From positions 186,001 through 250,000 of the forward strand of contig WFMF01000160.1 in the NCBI GenBank assembly GCA_011033025.1: a stretch of 64,000 bases of DNA. Direction: 5' to 3'. Below are positions 41,601 through 48,948 of this stretch, one piece after another. Each line of letters opens with the position of its first letter. Within the stretch, counting starts at the first letter, position 1. A model generated the notes under the pieces. That model was given only the letters and a program-made list of their open reading frames with translations, searched no databases and had not been told where the DNA came from. This DNA comes from Beroe forskalii (Eukaryota > Ctenophora > Nuda > Beroida > Beroidae). The position numbers and the translations under genes were made by a program.

Positions 41601-42356
41601 TGGCCAGGTAACAATTATAACACAATCGCAATGTGGTTACTTATTATTATTATTATTATTGTTATAAGCAATAATATAATACGCCTGGACGCTTTAATAG
41701 GGTATAACAATCGAACTATTTGACATGACGCGCACGGATGGAGTGTAATAAAGCATCAAGTATAAAATCAACATGAAAATACCAGCTGCAAGACAAATAA
41801 AAACAGTTAGGATGACGCCATTATCATAGCACAAAGTGGTGAGTTGATGACGATGACCGTTCTATTTCCCCGGACACGGTGGTTGGCATATCATGGTGGG
41901 TGGTCTTACACACGCAGGAGGCTTGCTGAACTACAGGAGCCCCCCGAGCTTCTACACGGCATATGTCAAATATATATATGCTATTTTCTGTACGGGGATT
42001 GTTGGAGTGTAGAAGTACTGAAATGTTATGAGCTGTGTGTGATATGGACCGTATGGTGGTTTTTCTGCAGATTTAGAGTCAACACAGGTTTCTGTGTCTG
42101 AGTCCTAAGTTCACGTTTTACGCGGATTTAATAATTAATCACGCTTCTGCGTACTTTAAGTGTCTGTGAGACACTTTGAGTGCCCAGTCGGTTTGTGTGG
42201 GCGAGCAGTGAGTTGACAGCCCCTCTCCGCGTACAAATTATTCCCATACTTGGTTAAATCTAATAACCCCCCTTGTTTCAGGCTTACGAACGAATGAACT
42301 TGGCAGATGCCCTGGTTACGAAACACTTCTCTGCCGGCGAAGCCATCATCAAACAG
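5263..42356 (+). CDS. PRKAR2: cAMP-dependent protein kinase type II regulatory subunit, spliced gene, 3' end not found
   Basis: Gene-level entry for nine exons (5263-5638, 5804-5860, 25942-26033, 27211-27336, 27774-27838, 28105-28150, 34046-34107, 36265-36412, 42282-42356). They join in frame, all with GT-AG introns, into 349 codons. The protein holds PKA catalytic subunits inactive until cAMP binds, and docks to A-kinase anchoring proteins through its N-terminal dimer. Visible domains are: the RIIa dimerisation/docking helix bundle (about residues 7-45), an acidic linker, inhibitor site GRRASVS (phosphorylatable Ser, a type II hallmark), cAMP-binding domain A with phosphate-binding cassette [14 protein letters not shown], and the first helices of domain B ending at AIIKQ. 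Exons for the rest of domain B were not found to the right. Long introns host a nested antisense gene and many transposons. Confidence 0.93.
5804..5860 (+). CDS. PRKAR2: PKA RII exon 2: linker cassette
   Basis: A 57-nt exon between CATACCCAG and GTATGT. It completes the codon of exon 1 and again ends after one base of a codon, so it could be skipped without a frame change. It encodes an [18 protein letters not shown]-like linker peptide with no known domain. Confidence 0.8.
5861..8060 (+). other. Start of 20-kb PKA RII intron 2, nothing recognised
   Basis: AT-rich intron sequence. A (TA)n microsatellite lies just before the next repeat at about 7923-7941. ORFs at 7519-7725 and 7589-7807 overlap on opposite strands and show no domain. 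Confidence 0.5.
8061..8190 (+). repeat. Pyrimidine 12-bp minisatellite (TTTCTCACTGCC)
   Basis: About ten near-identical 12-bp units TTTCTCACTGCC/TTTCTCACTCTC. The run is strongly strand-asymmetric, with pyrimidines only on +. The period of 12 keeps several frames open, which explains the long Leu/Phe/Ser and Arg/Lys/Val ORFs on both strands here. Confidence 0.9.
8680..8780. repeat. Short G-rich dispersed element, inverted ends
   Basis: GGGGGGCGGCAATGTCTAA, then TAGTGGATACAAGAAATTTC, then GGGGGTTTAATTTTGGGG and a closing GGGGTTGCCCCCC. The same order (GGTGGATATCGAAAAATGG, then GGGGGTTTAATTTTTGGGG) recurs at 44478-44565, and partly at 45322-45380, so this is a repeat family. Confidence 0.6.
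8979..9027 (+). CDS. Candidate alternative first exon of PKA RII (low support)
   Basis: ATG at 8979 opens 16 codons ([16 protein letters not shown]) plus one base before a strong donor GTAAGTG. The phase equals that at the end of exons 1 and 2, so splicing to exon 3 would be in frame and would replace the docking domain. A truncated near-copy of its 5' half recurs at 9119-9167 (GCGATATACATGGATTTCC), without the donor. No transcript evidence is available; a chance ORF is possible. Confidence 0.3.
9442..9555 (+). repeat. 59-bp tandem duplication
   Basis: TTTACCCAAATCATGTCCAG and its following sequence appear twice, starting at 9442 and 9501, with three or four differences. No gene is visible around it. 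Confidence 0.9.
10104..10268. repeat. Small inverted-repeat element carrying two CRE octamers
   Basis: AGCTTTGCTGACGTCA at about 10123-10138 is mirrored by TGACGTCAGCAAAGCT at 10242-10257, with CCCCTCTC-like and CTCACCCCC sequence on the outer sides. Both arms contain a perfect TGACGTCA. A third octamer follows at 10289. It is either a MITE-like hairpin or a palindromic regulatory block in intron 2. Confidence 0.6.
13891..13950 (+). repeat. Three tandem 20-bp units
   Basis: TAAGCTTACGAGCACTTGAG repeats three times, starting at 13891, 13911 and 13931, with one or two changes per unit. Confidence 0.95.
14701..14785 (+). repeat. 31-bp tandem repeat, 2.7 copies
   Basis: Units starting GTAAGTTTCCGAACACACG begin at 14701, 14732 and 14763. 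Further GTAAAGTAAG and TTTGACGTAACGTTCCTCT repeats follow up to 14980. Overlapping minus-strand ORFs are by-products. Confidence 0.9.
17895..17943 (+). CDS. Candidate alternative first exon of PKA RII
   Basis: ATG at 17895 gives [16 protein letters not shown] (16 codons plus one base) before GTAGGA. The same phase is accepted by the exon-like segment at 18092, only 148 bp downstream, and by exon 3. The two form a plausible first-exon plus cassette pair. The donor is weaker than average and no homologue is recognised. Confidence 0.35.
18092..18151 (+). CDS. Candidate alternative cassette exon of PKA RII
   Basis: A 60-nt open segment between ATTATAG and GTGCGT, with entry and exit phases identical to exon 2. 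It encodes [19 protein letters not shown], an acidic Asp/Lys-rich linker peptide. It would join the 17895-17943 exon upstream and exon 3 (DYEPPAHF) downstream without a frame break. The residue bias and matching phases favour a real exon; no family match supports it. Confidence 0.4.
22640..22775. repeat. Palindromic TGTACA/GTATAC cluster
   Basis: Repeated ACATTGTACAGTGTACATGG-like words are self-complementary over about 130 bp, so both strands give similar Tyr/Cys-rich ORFs. Shorter pieces of the same motif occur at 23808-23830, 24400-24420 and 40187-40205. Confidence 0.7.
22947..23031 (+). CDS. Candidate alternative first exon of PKA RII with a Cys plus polybasic N-terminus
   Basis: ATG at 22947 opens 28 codons: [12 protein letters not shown], then a hydrophobic MVIAVPV, then DNDILEE, plus one base before GTGAGT. 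The phase matches the entry to exon 3, where the junction codon would be GAC (Asp). The peptide combines an early Cys with a cluster of six Lys/Arg, a composition seen in lipid-modified membrane-tethered N-termini (inference). Isoforms using it would lack the AKAP-docking domain. This is the best supported of the alternative starts, but it remains unproven without RNA. Confidence 0.45.
25365..25525. repeat. Degenerate minisatellite (AATTTGAGTG-like)
   Basis: Imperfect units such as ACAATTTGAGTGC and TTGAGTGCAGTACAA recur irregularly. They account for the Ser/Asn/Leu-rich minus-strand ORFs. Confidence 0.6.
25942..26033 (+). CDS. PRKAR2: PKA RII exon 3: inhibitor site
   Basis: Between CTTCCTCAG and GTGAGC. 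Encodes [20 protein letters not shown] and a short acidic tail. RRAS is the pseudosubstrate-like sequence that occupies the catalytic cleft; a Ser at the phosphoacceptor position is the type II feature (type I has Ala/Gly). It ends between codons. Confidence 0.95.
26064..26212. mobile_element. MITE, 149 bp, flanked by TA
   Basis: Left end GGCACCTGCATCGTTCCGCG and right end in reverse complement GGTGGTTTCATCGTCCGCG. The arms continue as CGTCGATC and AAAACGCGCAC on both sides. TA lies outside each end. There is no coding capacity. It is 30 bp downstream of exon 3. Confidence 0.75.
27211..27336 (+). CDS. PRKAR2: PKA RII exon 4: start of cAMP-binding domain A
   Basis: Between TTACCATTCAG and GTGCGT. 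Encodes [20 protein letters not shown], then [21 protein letters not shown], the characteristic N-helices leading into the first cyclic-nucleotide domain. Both ends fall between codons. Confidence 0.95.
27774..27838 (+). CDS. PRKAR2: PKA RII exon 5: domain A beta strands
   Basis: Between TTCCTATAG and GTATAT. Encodes [20 protein letters not shown], the GDDGD-FYV strand typical of the cyclic-nucleotide beta barrel. Confidence 0.95.
28105..28150 (+). CDS. PRKAR2: PKA RII exon 6: domain A beta strands
   Basis: Between CAATTTCAG and GTAATT. Encodes [16 protein letters not shown], continuing the barrel after VVD. The intron that follows is 5.9 kb and contains a transposon and an antisense gene. 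Confidence 0.9.
28240..28654 (+). repeat. Poly-C-headed repeat units
   Basis: Four to five units of 60-100 bp, each opening with a run of 8-15 C, then AGAATTTAGAATTTGA or AGAATTAGAAATGGTGATTT, and ending near AAGTCAATCATATTTTG. A larger piece with TTACGCGGCTGGGCTGATCG repeats at 28213 and 28512. The last unit is interrupted by the transposon starting at 28655. Confidence 0.85.
28655..31742 (+). mobile_element. Foldback-type minisatellite transposon, copy A (outer ends missing)
   Basis: Matches copy B (58077-62113) in reverse complement from end to end: the unique left flank (TGTCCACAGTGCAAATAGGA, then 28860-29150), the central minisatellite, and the unique right flank (31300-31660). It begins and ends in the same hairpin word TTTTTTTGGAGTTTGCC followed by AAAAAAAG. 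It lacks the outermost 45-50 bp and poly-G tips that copy B has, and shows no target duplication. The interior has blocks of 21-bp GCCTCCACTAGGCTCCACACA units in both orientations, plus a 69-bp near-perfect palindrome at 30843-30911. It has no transposase, so it is non-autonomous. Confidence 0.85.
29500..31300. repeat. 21-bp minisatellite inside transposon copy A
   Basis: Units GCCTCCACTAGGCTCCACACA run on + from 29500 to 30210. They then alternate with reverse-orientation blocks (30225-30310, 30440-30530, 30745-30840, 30895-30950, 31035-31110). The 21-bp period is divisible by 3, so long ORFs stay open in several frames on both strands. These are not genes. Confidence 0.95.
31749..31904 (-). 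CDS. PAN protein exon 3: end of second domain
   Basis: Acceptor CCACCAG, then [27 protein letters not shown], and a closing [11 protein letters not shown] with stop TAA. Five Cys complete the second six-Cys set. Confidence 0.85.
   Translation of the reverse strand: MCQQFCRDTEGCKAISFNPYTSTCSLKNKKNGNGAVDSATWYSLNMDCRTY
31749..32616 (-). CDS. Secreted protein with two PAN/Apple domains, nested antisense in PKA RII intron 6
   Basis: Gene-level entry for three exons (32434-32616, 32122-32316, 31749-31904), all introns between codons with GT-AG borders, 177 codons plus TAA. The N-terminus [19 protein letters not shown] is a clear signal peptide. The mature part has exactly twelve Cys, six per domain. 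The two halves repeat the pattern F/V[18 protein letters not shown] and [17 protein letters not shown], the core of the PAN/Apple fold. Such modules bind proteins or carbohydrates outside the cell; the ligand here is unknown. The stop codon lies 6 nt from transposon copy A, so the 3' UTR probably runs into the element. Confidence 0.85.
32122..32316 (-). CDS. PAN protein exon 2: end of first domain, start of second
   Basis: Acceptor CCTACCAG, then [14 protein letters not shown]; the SSC and SNC cysteines complete domain 1. Next [20 protein letters not shown] mirrors the [14 protein letters not shown] opening of domain 1. Donor GTTAGT. Confidence 0.85.
32434..32616 (-). CDS. PAN protein exon 1: signal peptide and first domain start
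   Basis: ATG at 32616 (complement) starts a hydrophobic leader ending near QVSAW. Then comes [20 protein letters not shown] followed by C-x-x-x-C and GCKAITFY before donor GTAAGT. Exon length is 61 codons. Confidence 0.85.
33795..33899. mobile_element. Hairpin MITE, 105 bp
   Basis: TTCGAACTACAGTTTTGTGT at the left returns inverted at the right as ACACAAAACTGCAGTTCGAA. The arms continue through GCGCGGCGTAA. CpG-rich, with no ORF. Its core resembles the 35102 and 62650 hairpins. Confidence 0.8.
34046..34107 (+). CDS. PRKAR2: PKA RII exon 7: phosphate-binding cassette A
   Basis: Between ATATTTTCAG and GTACGG. Encodes [20 protein letters not shown] and the first bases of Arg. [12 protein letters not shown] is the phosphate-binding cassette; its Glu and Arg contact the ribose and phosphate of cAMP. 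Confidence 0.96.
34582..34674. mobile_element. Hairpin MITE carrying a CRE octamer
   Basis: CCCCACGAGAAATAGGCGGTT on the left is mirrored by AACCGCCTATTTTTCG and CGCGGGG on the right. The interior has TGACGTCATTATCATAG at 34607. Related copies are at 36640-36730 and 37733-37790 (inverted), and core-only copies at 35516, 41812, 42755 and 43655. Confidence 0.7.
35102..35233. mobile_element. Hairpin MITE, 132 bp
   Basis: GGTGTCTCGATC, TTTTCGTGCGCGGCG and GCTTTTTCTAC on the left are matched in inverse order on the right (GTAGAAAAAGC, CGCCGCGCACGAAAA, GGTCGAAACACC). It is nearly all stem. Confidence 0.8.
36265..36412 (+). CDS. PRKAR2: PKA RII exon 8: end of cAMP-binding domain A
   Basis: Between ATCTTTCAG and GTAGTG. 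Encodes [20 protein letters not shown], then [20 protein letters not shown] and AIPLLQELE. This is the standard RAATI...LW-LDR-TFR end of domain A and the linking helix to domain B. Confidence 0.96.
37610..37730. repeat. Hairpin with CAGCACCCCATTT/AATGGGGTGCTG arms
   Basis: CAGCACCCCATTTA at about 37623 pairs with TTAATGGGGTGCTG at about 37646. A third GTCAGCACCCC follows at about 37700. Function unknown. Confidence 0.5.
38895..39175 (+). repeat. Degenerate 24-33-bp minisatellite
   Basis: Units of the type AGTAAATGCCAATGTGAAAT recur eight to nine times with drift. They generate Cys/Lys-rich ORFs on + and Phe/His-rich ORFs on -, both rejected as genes. Confidence 0.75.
39236..40174. mobile_element. 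Non-autonomous DNA transposon with about 190-bp inverted repeats, TA target site
   Basis: The left terminus ACGGGTGATGACTAATTATC and right terminus (complement) ACGGGTGATGACTATTTATC are flanked by TA. The arms stay similar for about 190 bp (for example CTCAAACTAATCGGCCAG near 39998 against its complement near 39393). There is no transposase ORF. The TA duplication fits the Tc1/mariner group (inference). Confidence 0.8.
42282..42356 (+). CDS. PRKAR2: PKA RII exon 9: start of cAMP-binding domain B
   Basis: Between TTGTTTCAG and GTACTT. Encodes [20 protein letters not shown] followed by AIIKQ, the helices and first strand of domain B. The expected next exons (barrel, second FGELAL cassette, C-terminus) were not found between here and 64000. 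Confidence 0.92.
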
Positions 42357-42884
42357 GTACTTTTAACGGCGTAGAGTAATATGCTAATATGCAAAATATC
42401 AGTGGCACATAAGGCCTACTGGTCATATTGATCTTATTGCACTGAGCCGAAGCCGAATGTTTATTAGTGTACTTATTGCACGGATACTATCATTTTATGT
42501 GCACTGTTCACTTATTTCATTCTATAGGACAGTGCCTTCTAACCTAACATGATTTGCTTGTCCTTGCCTTTTAATTTCACTCGCTCTTGTATAACTTTCT
42601 AAATATATTTGAAACGTACCCTGAGAAATATATATATCATCAAGAAAGTGCTAATTTACTCGTATAAGAATATATTGTACTCGCTATACGCACGTGTCTC
42701 ATAAGTGGTCTCCGCCCTTATGTATGCAACACATGAGAAATATGCAACCGAGAGTGACGTCATTATCACTGTTTAGAATGGTAGTTCGAACTGTCTACTT
42801 CTTCTGTGGACCATGGAGCTCTTAGTGCTCACATAAAATAGCCAACATTTTAGTTATGTTAGTGCTTTTAGGAGAGCTGACTCA

Positions 42885-43210
42885 TCTCATCTCCCTCAGC
42901 CCCATCTATCTTCAAACCTCTTTCCTTGTTCCCTTTCCCATCCTCCTTCCCCTTGTTCCCTTTGCTATTCCCCCTCCATTTGCTATCCCCCCTTCCCTTA
43001 TTTCCTTCTCTCATTCCCCCTCATCCTCGCCTTCTTCCCCATCCCTTTTAGACTCATCTGACTTCCCTGCATCCCGTCCAACTTCAAACCCCTTTCCTTT
43101 CTTCATTCCACCTTCCCATACCCAATTCCCACCCCCTTTTAGACTTCTCTGGACTTTCAGCTCCCTCCACCCCCTACAAGTTGCTGGGAGTTCAGAGGGG
43201 GGGGGGGAAG
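42885..43210. repeat. Polypyrimidine tract ending in a G run
   Basis: About 280 bp of C/T-rich sequence (CCCTTTCCCATCCTCCTTCC and similar), then about 13 consecutive G near 43196-43208. It could adopt triplex or quadruplex forms. The Pro/Ser/Phe ORF over it is rejected. Confidence 0.7.
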
Positions 43211-44477
43211 GGAATGGCGAATGAGAGGAGGAAGGGCCAAGGGGCCAACTTTCCTTAAATCCCCATCCACTTCGAATCCCTACCTTCCTTCACTATAGAA
43301 ACTAGTGATGAAAAGCCTCACCATGATGAAAAGCCTCACCATGATGGCATTTCAACGCTTGAGTGAACACAGCTCAATCACACAACAACTGCGCTTCATT
43401 TTGTTTTATACATCAACGTGTAAAATCAAGAATTACCTCCGATAATAAATGCCATCGTCCATTGTTATTGAAATTTTGTGAACTCGGAGAGACCCCGCGA
43501 AGTCTGTGATTTCTTCCCGGTGATCGGACGATCGGTGCTACGATAATATAATAGAAGTCATGCACTGATCTTAATATGGTAATCATTATATTATGAATCA
43601 TTGATTCATAGGAATCTCTCGCATAAATATGATAATTAATACACATATTTATGTGTTTAAAGATGACCTCATTGTCACAGATCTGAACGGTGGATTGATG
43701 ACGTTGAAATGCTTGGTTTTGTGCTCGGGAAGCTTGGCAGAATTTAATCACAGCACAATACGTTGAATTGTACCTCTCACAGGATCGTTATAGCGACTGT
43801 GTAAATTGTATGTTCCATTATACCCCTCCCAAGCTTGCTTGAATAGCGACCGTGTAAGCGTGTAGGTTGTGGTATAACTGCGGTCATCACAAAATTACAG
43901 TGTAAAACAGCTCAAATTTAAATTTAGTTTTATGAAGGGCATTCAAGAATCTGTACAAAGATGATGGATTCAGACAAGGGTCGTCAAACGCGAGTGGAAG
44001 GAAAAACATAAATACTGTTTTCGTCGAACTTAAGTCGGTAGTCGCTATCCAAGTCGGTAGTCGCTATGTAAGTTGCAGCATGTGGTCGACATCTAACCGC
44101 TATTGTTCCAAAGCGGTATTATTCGCTTAAAGCGGCTTGTAGGTTGAAGTTTGAAGGAAGTTATGAGAACGCATCCTGAAATTAGTAAATTACCACGTGA
44201 CTGCCATTTTATTTTTTGCGTACGTGATACTGATTTAACAGTATACGTACTTCGTACATTGTAGTGTGCAAATTTCAGAATGATTCTCATTCCTCGAACT
44301 CGCGATACCTGTAAGTAGGTAACTTCTTTAGATTAGGTAACTTCTTGGGAGTCGGGGACAATTAGGAACCAATTTGCCTTAACGGAAAAAGCATATTTAT
44401 GATTGAATATCCACGAAGAAAAGCTGTGATTTTCCTACACTTACCGTAACATATCACAGGATGGTTGAGTCAGGGGG

Positions 44478-45380
44478 GGGGCCAACCCCCATAAACCCCC
44501 GGTGGATATCGAAAAATGGCAAATGGGGGTTTAATTTTTGGGGTTTATGGGGTTTATGGGGGAACTTAATCAGTTAAATTTTGCTGTATTATGACTTTTT
44601 TTGGCTTTTGGAATGGTACCATTTTTGTTGAGATTTTCGACCCTTTCGAAATGGTACCATTTTTGTTAACATTCAACCCTTTTCTGAAATGGTACCATTT
44701 TTGTTGCGTATTTTCGAACCTTTTCTGAAATGGTACCATTTTTGGCCCTCTTCAAAAGTACCATTTTTCGTTGATGATTTTCGACCCTTTTTGAAATGGT
44801 ACCATTTTTTGTTGATTTTCGAACCTTTTCTGAAATGGTGCCATTTTGGCCCTTTTCCGAAATGGTACCATTTTTCGTTGATGATTTTCGACCCTTCTGA
44901 AATGGTACCATTTTAATTAAGGATTTTTCGCCTTTCTGGAAATGGACAATGGTACCAATTTTGTTGACGATTTTCGACCTCTTTTGAAATGGTACCATTT
45001 TTTCGTTGATGATTTTCGACCCTTTTCTGAAATGGTACCATTTTTTGTTGACGATTTGTGACCCTTTTTGAAATAGTACCAATTTTGTTGATGATTTTGA
45101 CCCTTTTCTGAAATAGTTTTAGGCACTGTTGAACAATTTTCAACCCTTTTCTGAAATGGTACCATTTTTTAGAGATTTTTGGCTTAACTTTTCTTCCTTT
45201 CTTTGCTTCTTAGTTTAACACCATCTTTAAATTGAGCAAGGATCGCTAGAATTAAACATTTTCACCAAAATTGAGGCATTTTGTTTGAAATTTTGACATT
45301 TGGAAATGGTACCTGGAAAATTAAACCCCATAAACCCCCAAGTGGATATCGAAAAAGGCAAATGGGGTTAAATTTTTTTA
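44478..45380. repeat. GGTACC minisatellite flanked by a G-rich repeat
   Basis: Some fifteen units of 40-60 bp of the form CTGAAATGGTACCATTTTTGTTGATTTTCGACCC, each containing the palindrome AAATGGTACCATTT. The array (44610-45175) is bordered on both sides, in direct orientation, by CCCCATAAACCCCC then GTGGATATCGAAAAA. Gln/Lys-rich minus-strand ORFs over it are artefacts. Confidence 0.85.
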
Positions 45381-46880
45381 AATGTCGTTTTTTTAAACAT
45401 CCCCCAGCGTTACTATATAGCGGGCCAAATTAATCCCAACGGCAATTTTGACCAGTCCATAAACCCTTTTCACTAATTATGTATTTAGAGACAGGCAATC
45501 AGAGGACCCCAGCCCTTGAAAAAAAAACAGGTTTCCCCCTTTTATTGAGGGGAATAAAGGCCCCAACCATTTAAAGGGAAGGGAAGCGGCCCGCCCAATA
45601 AGAAGAATAAGAGGAACCCCCTTTGGGATTTTTAGTAAATCAAAAACCCCACCCTTTAAAAAGGAAAGGCATCCCCGCCCATTGATAAGAATGACTGATG
45701 GCCCTATCCATTGAAGGTACTAAACTCTAAAATTTTTTTCCTTTTATTTTTCCCAATGAGGGCCCATCACATTCCTCAAATGGGGGAGCCGCCTGTAGTT
45801 CCCCAATTTGGGGGTTAGCGGGAGATACATCTTTCCCAGAGGATGGACCTGCTTTATTAATGAGTAAATGGCCCCTTTTGATCCCCTTCATTTCTAATTT
45901 ACAAAATGGGAGAATGGGGGCCCGTTGGGGTAAAAAAGGCCCTTTCCGTGATGTATTGAAAAAAAACAAAACACCCCCGCCCATTAGAAGAATACTGAGG
46001 GATTACAGAAAATTTCCCCAGTAAAAAAGGAAAATCGACAGGGGGTTGAGGGACTGGTCGAGAGGCCGTTGGGACTTAATTTGGTGCTCTCATATTTGTA
46101 AAAATTTTAAAACTTTGGGAACCCAACATTTTCCGGGATGTTTCAAGATGGTGTTTTTGTTTTTAAAATTGTTTTTAAAATTTTTGGGGGAAAAAAAGTT
46201 CGAGTATTTGAATAAAAAAAAATTTTCATTTTTTAATTTTGTTTTGGGGGTTTTAGCCTGAATTTTTTTTTTGTTTTTAATTTTTTTTATTTTAAAAAAA
46301 TTTTAAAAATTTTTTAAAACAAAATTAAAAAATTAAAAAAATTTTTTTTAAATTTTTTAAAATTTTTTTTTGTTTTTCTTTTTTTTTCAGTTTTTTGTTT
46401 TTTAAAAAAAAAAAGTTAAATCATTATTTTAATTTTAATTAAAAAAAATTTTCATGAAATTTCAAGACCATTAAGAAAGGGGATGGGCGGAGGGGGTTTT
46501 CAAATTTATGTTGTCATACCACGATCCTTTCTGGTCGGACTTTTTTCTTGACCTTGTTTGGGGGAAAAATTTTTTCTTTGGGTTTGAATTTTTGAATAAA
46601 AAAGGATTTTCAGATCATTTTAATTTTCCATCACGATTCCGTGATATATAAGTTTGGAAAATGTTTAAACGAAAAATTTAAAAAAGTTATATATACAGGA
46701 ATCGAGAGGGAACTTTAAATTTAAATAAACTGAAACACCTTATTTTATTAAATTTTAAACGACAGACCAACTGAAGGGGCGAACCCGCTATTGACAAAGG
46801 CCGGCCAGACCGGGACCAATTTGGATGCTACAAAATTTGGGGAGGGCCTCTACGCTCCCCCGTCCCCGTGTACTGAAAAG
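45381..46880. other. Homopolymer-rich, low-complexity stretch, possibly poor assembly
   Basis: Runs of A, T, C and G dominate. Between 46260 and 46440 almost every base is A or T, in blocks such as TTTTAAAATTTTT. Earlier, CCCGCCCA and AATAAGAATGACTGATGG-like phrases repeat with irregular spacing. The texture differs sharply from both sides. It falls where the PKA RII 3' exons would be expected. Confidence 0.6.
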
Positions 46881-47462
46881 TAAGCTCAGTTCTTGACATT
46901 GCTAATTGCTGTGTATATTGTATAAATGTATATTGTATTTCAAGCATAATAATAGCAGACAGTAGATTATCGTATAATATATTCAGTGCATTGCATTTTT
47001 CCTAACAATAAATTAATTCTAATTCAATTATTTATAGATTTAGCTAAGATAAGAGCTTAGTGATATGAATATAAAGGTATGTCAGTTGTATGTTCTAACC
47101 AATAAACTTCTCAGAATGTATGACTATGATGAATGATATATTCATTGAAATATCACAAGAACACGACGTTTTAATTGTTACAATTGAAGATGTTCGTAAC
47201 AACTCTACTCGTCATATTTCTGATTAAAATGGTCTAAGGAAACGGCTGCAAAACAAAGGTTTTATGAGATACTATGCCATTCCAAAGATGACTGTATTTG
47301 TTCTACAAAGAAGATATCCAAATCATATTGCTGAACTTGATTCCTAATAGCATTGACTGAGGGGAACCCTCAGTCATAAGATTCAAATCATAATGATAAA
47401 AACCACAATAAACTATGATGTGTTTTAGCACTTTTAATTGCCATCTATTTCATGTACCTTAA

Positions 47463-48948
47463 AGGACCAATACACTATACTGAAGTTGCCGATTTTATTT
47501 TACTACCAGCTTCATTTCATAAAATTATGCAGATTAGTGAAAACCCGAGCTCTCTATCTGCTTTCTACACTGAGTTACAGCGATATTAAGTGTACGTAAT
47601 TTGATCATGCTGCTACGTCATAAATCACTGATTCGCAGGAAGAGGAATGTATCACGCACTGCGTAATATCATAGTTACATTAGAACGTAGTCGGAAATCA
47701 TTGTTTGCTTGTCGTGTATTGTTCCACCCTGTTTACTAATATTTTTGAGGGACAATAATTACATAATTTGGAATTGATATTAATTACTAGGGATCAACTA
47801 ACTAATAAGCTAACAGTATATTTGCATTACTGATTAATATGATATATCAAATCAGGGAAGTGAGCAACTGAGCACATTAGCTTTATGAATAGCACCGTAC
47901 AGATAGGAAATTAACTCCTACTGCTCTAGTGTTTTACTGGCTCCACTTCAAAAATCCGTTCAGAACTCAGTTTCCTAGAGTATGAACTAGAGTATGAACA
48001 CTGTAGGTACTGGTCTGGAGTCCATAGAATCCACTTAGATTCATTCATCAGAATGGTCAATGGACATGTCAAGTTCATCGTCATTGGACTATTGAACTTA
48101 TGATTTCGAATGTCCCTCATTGGATTTGATCATTAACTGTTAGTTTCAATCCTATCAGATGGTTTTATGATTGCGTACTTGGACCCATCAGAAATTTTAG
48201 ATTATAGGACTTATGATGTTCATCGGACCACAATTACCATAATCACATCATTAGCTGAATTTTCTTAGCCAAGTTAGATTTGCCCAGAACATACATTTGT
48301 TTAAGAAGTTAAAAAGTTAGAAACATATTGATATTGCAATGAATATTGTCAATAAATCAATTAAGCATTGTCAACCCATTACTATACTTAATCGGACCAA
48401 ATTTTTGGGAATTTGGGGTGTCAGATGGTCACAATTGGACAATACCATCTATGATCAACGGATGTTTCGACCGACGACTCCTGGAAGTGACTTAAAGATC
48501 AATATTTAATGATACCTTCAATATAAAAGACAAGATTTGCTAATTTTACCGCTTTTAATATGTATGATCCAGAAGCATTTGCTTCATCATTTTTCAAAGA
48601 TTTTACCAAATTAGATAATTAGCACAATAATAGAAACCAGTTGATATCATCCATAGTCACCAATTTGAGTAAACAATGCACCCCTGAACCAAACAAAACA
48701 ACACAAAACACATCATTATACAGTGTTTATACAGCTCAGAGGCGTAGCAGCACTAATTGTAATCGATATCAGTGATTTATGACGTATCATAGCGGAATAC
48801 AGAGTTACACTTTACACGCTTGTATCTCAGAAATTAGATCACGTAGCGAGATCGGAATTTCACTAAAGTGTGTGTAATAAATTGCTGCGTAATATTGGAT
48901 GATTAATCATTTAATTTTTTAAACTCGATTCTATAGTGTATTGGTCCT
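47463..48948. mobile_element. Non-autonomous DNA transposon with TTAA target site
   Basis: Termini AGGACCAATACACTATA and the complement of TATAGTGTATTGGTCCT, each adjacent to TTAA. Inverted similarity continues inward: GCTACGTCATAAATCACTGA near 47613 pairs with TCAGTGATTTATGACGTATC near 48770. No transposase ORF in 1.49 kb. TTAA sites are used by piggyBac and Kolobok groups; the TTAAAGG terminus fits Kolobok-type MITEs better (inference). Confidence 0.8.

Noticed and set aside
42856-43224. Pro/Ser/Phe-rich ORF
   Set aside because: Polypyrimidine tract; no domain or splice support.
44666-45165. Gln/Lys-rich minus-strand ORFs
   Set aside because: Products of the GGTACC satellite, open in several frames.
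45381-46880. Foreign or contaminant DNA
   Set aside because: Texture is odd, but no bacterial or viral gene is visible; low complexity or assembly error is the simpler explanation.
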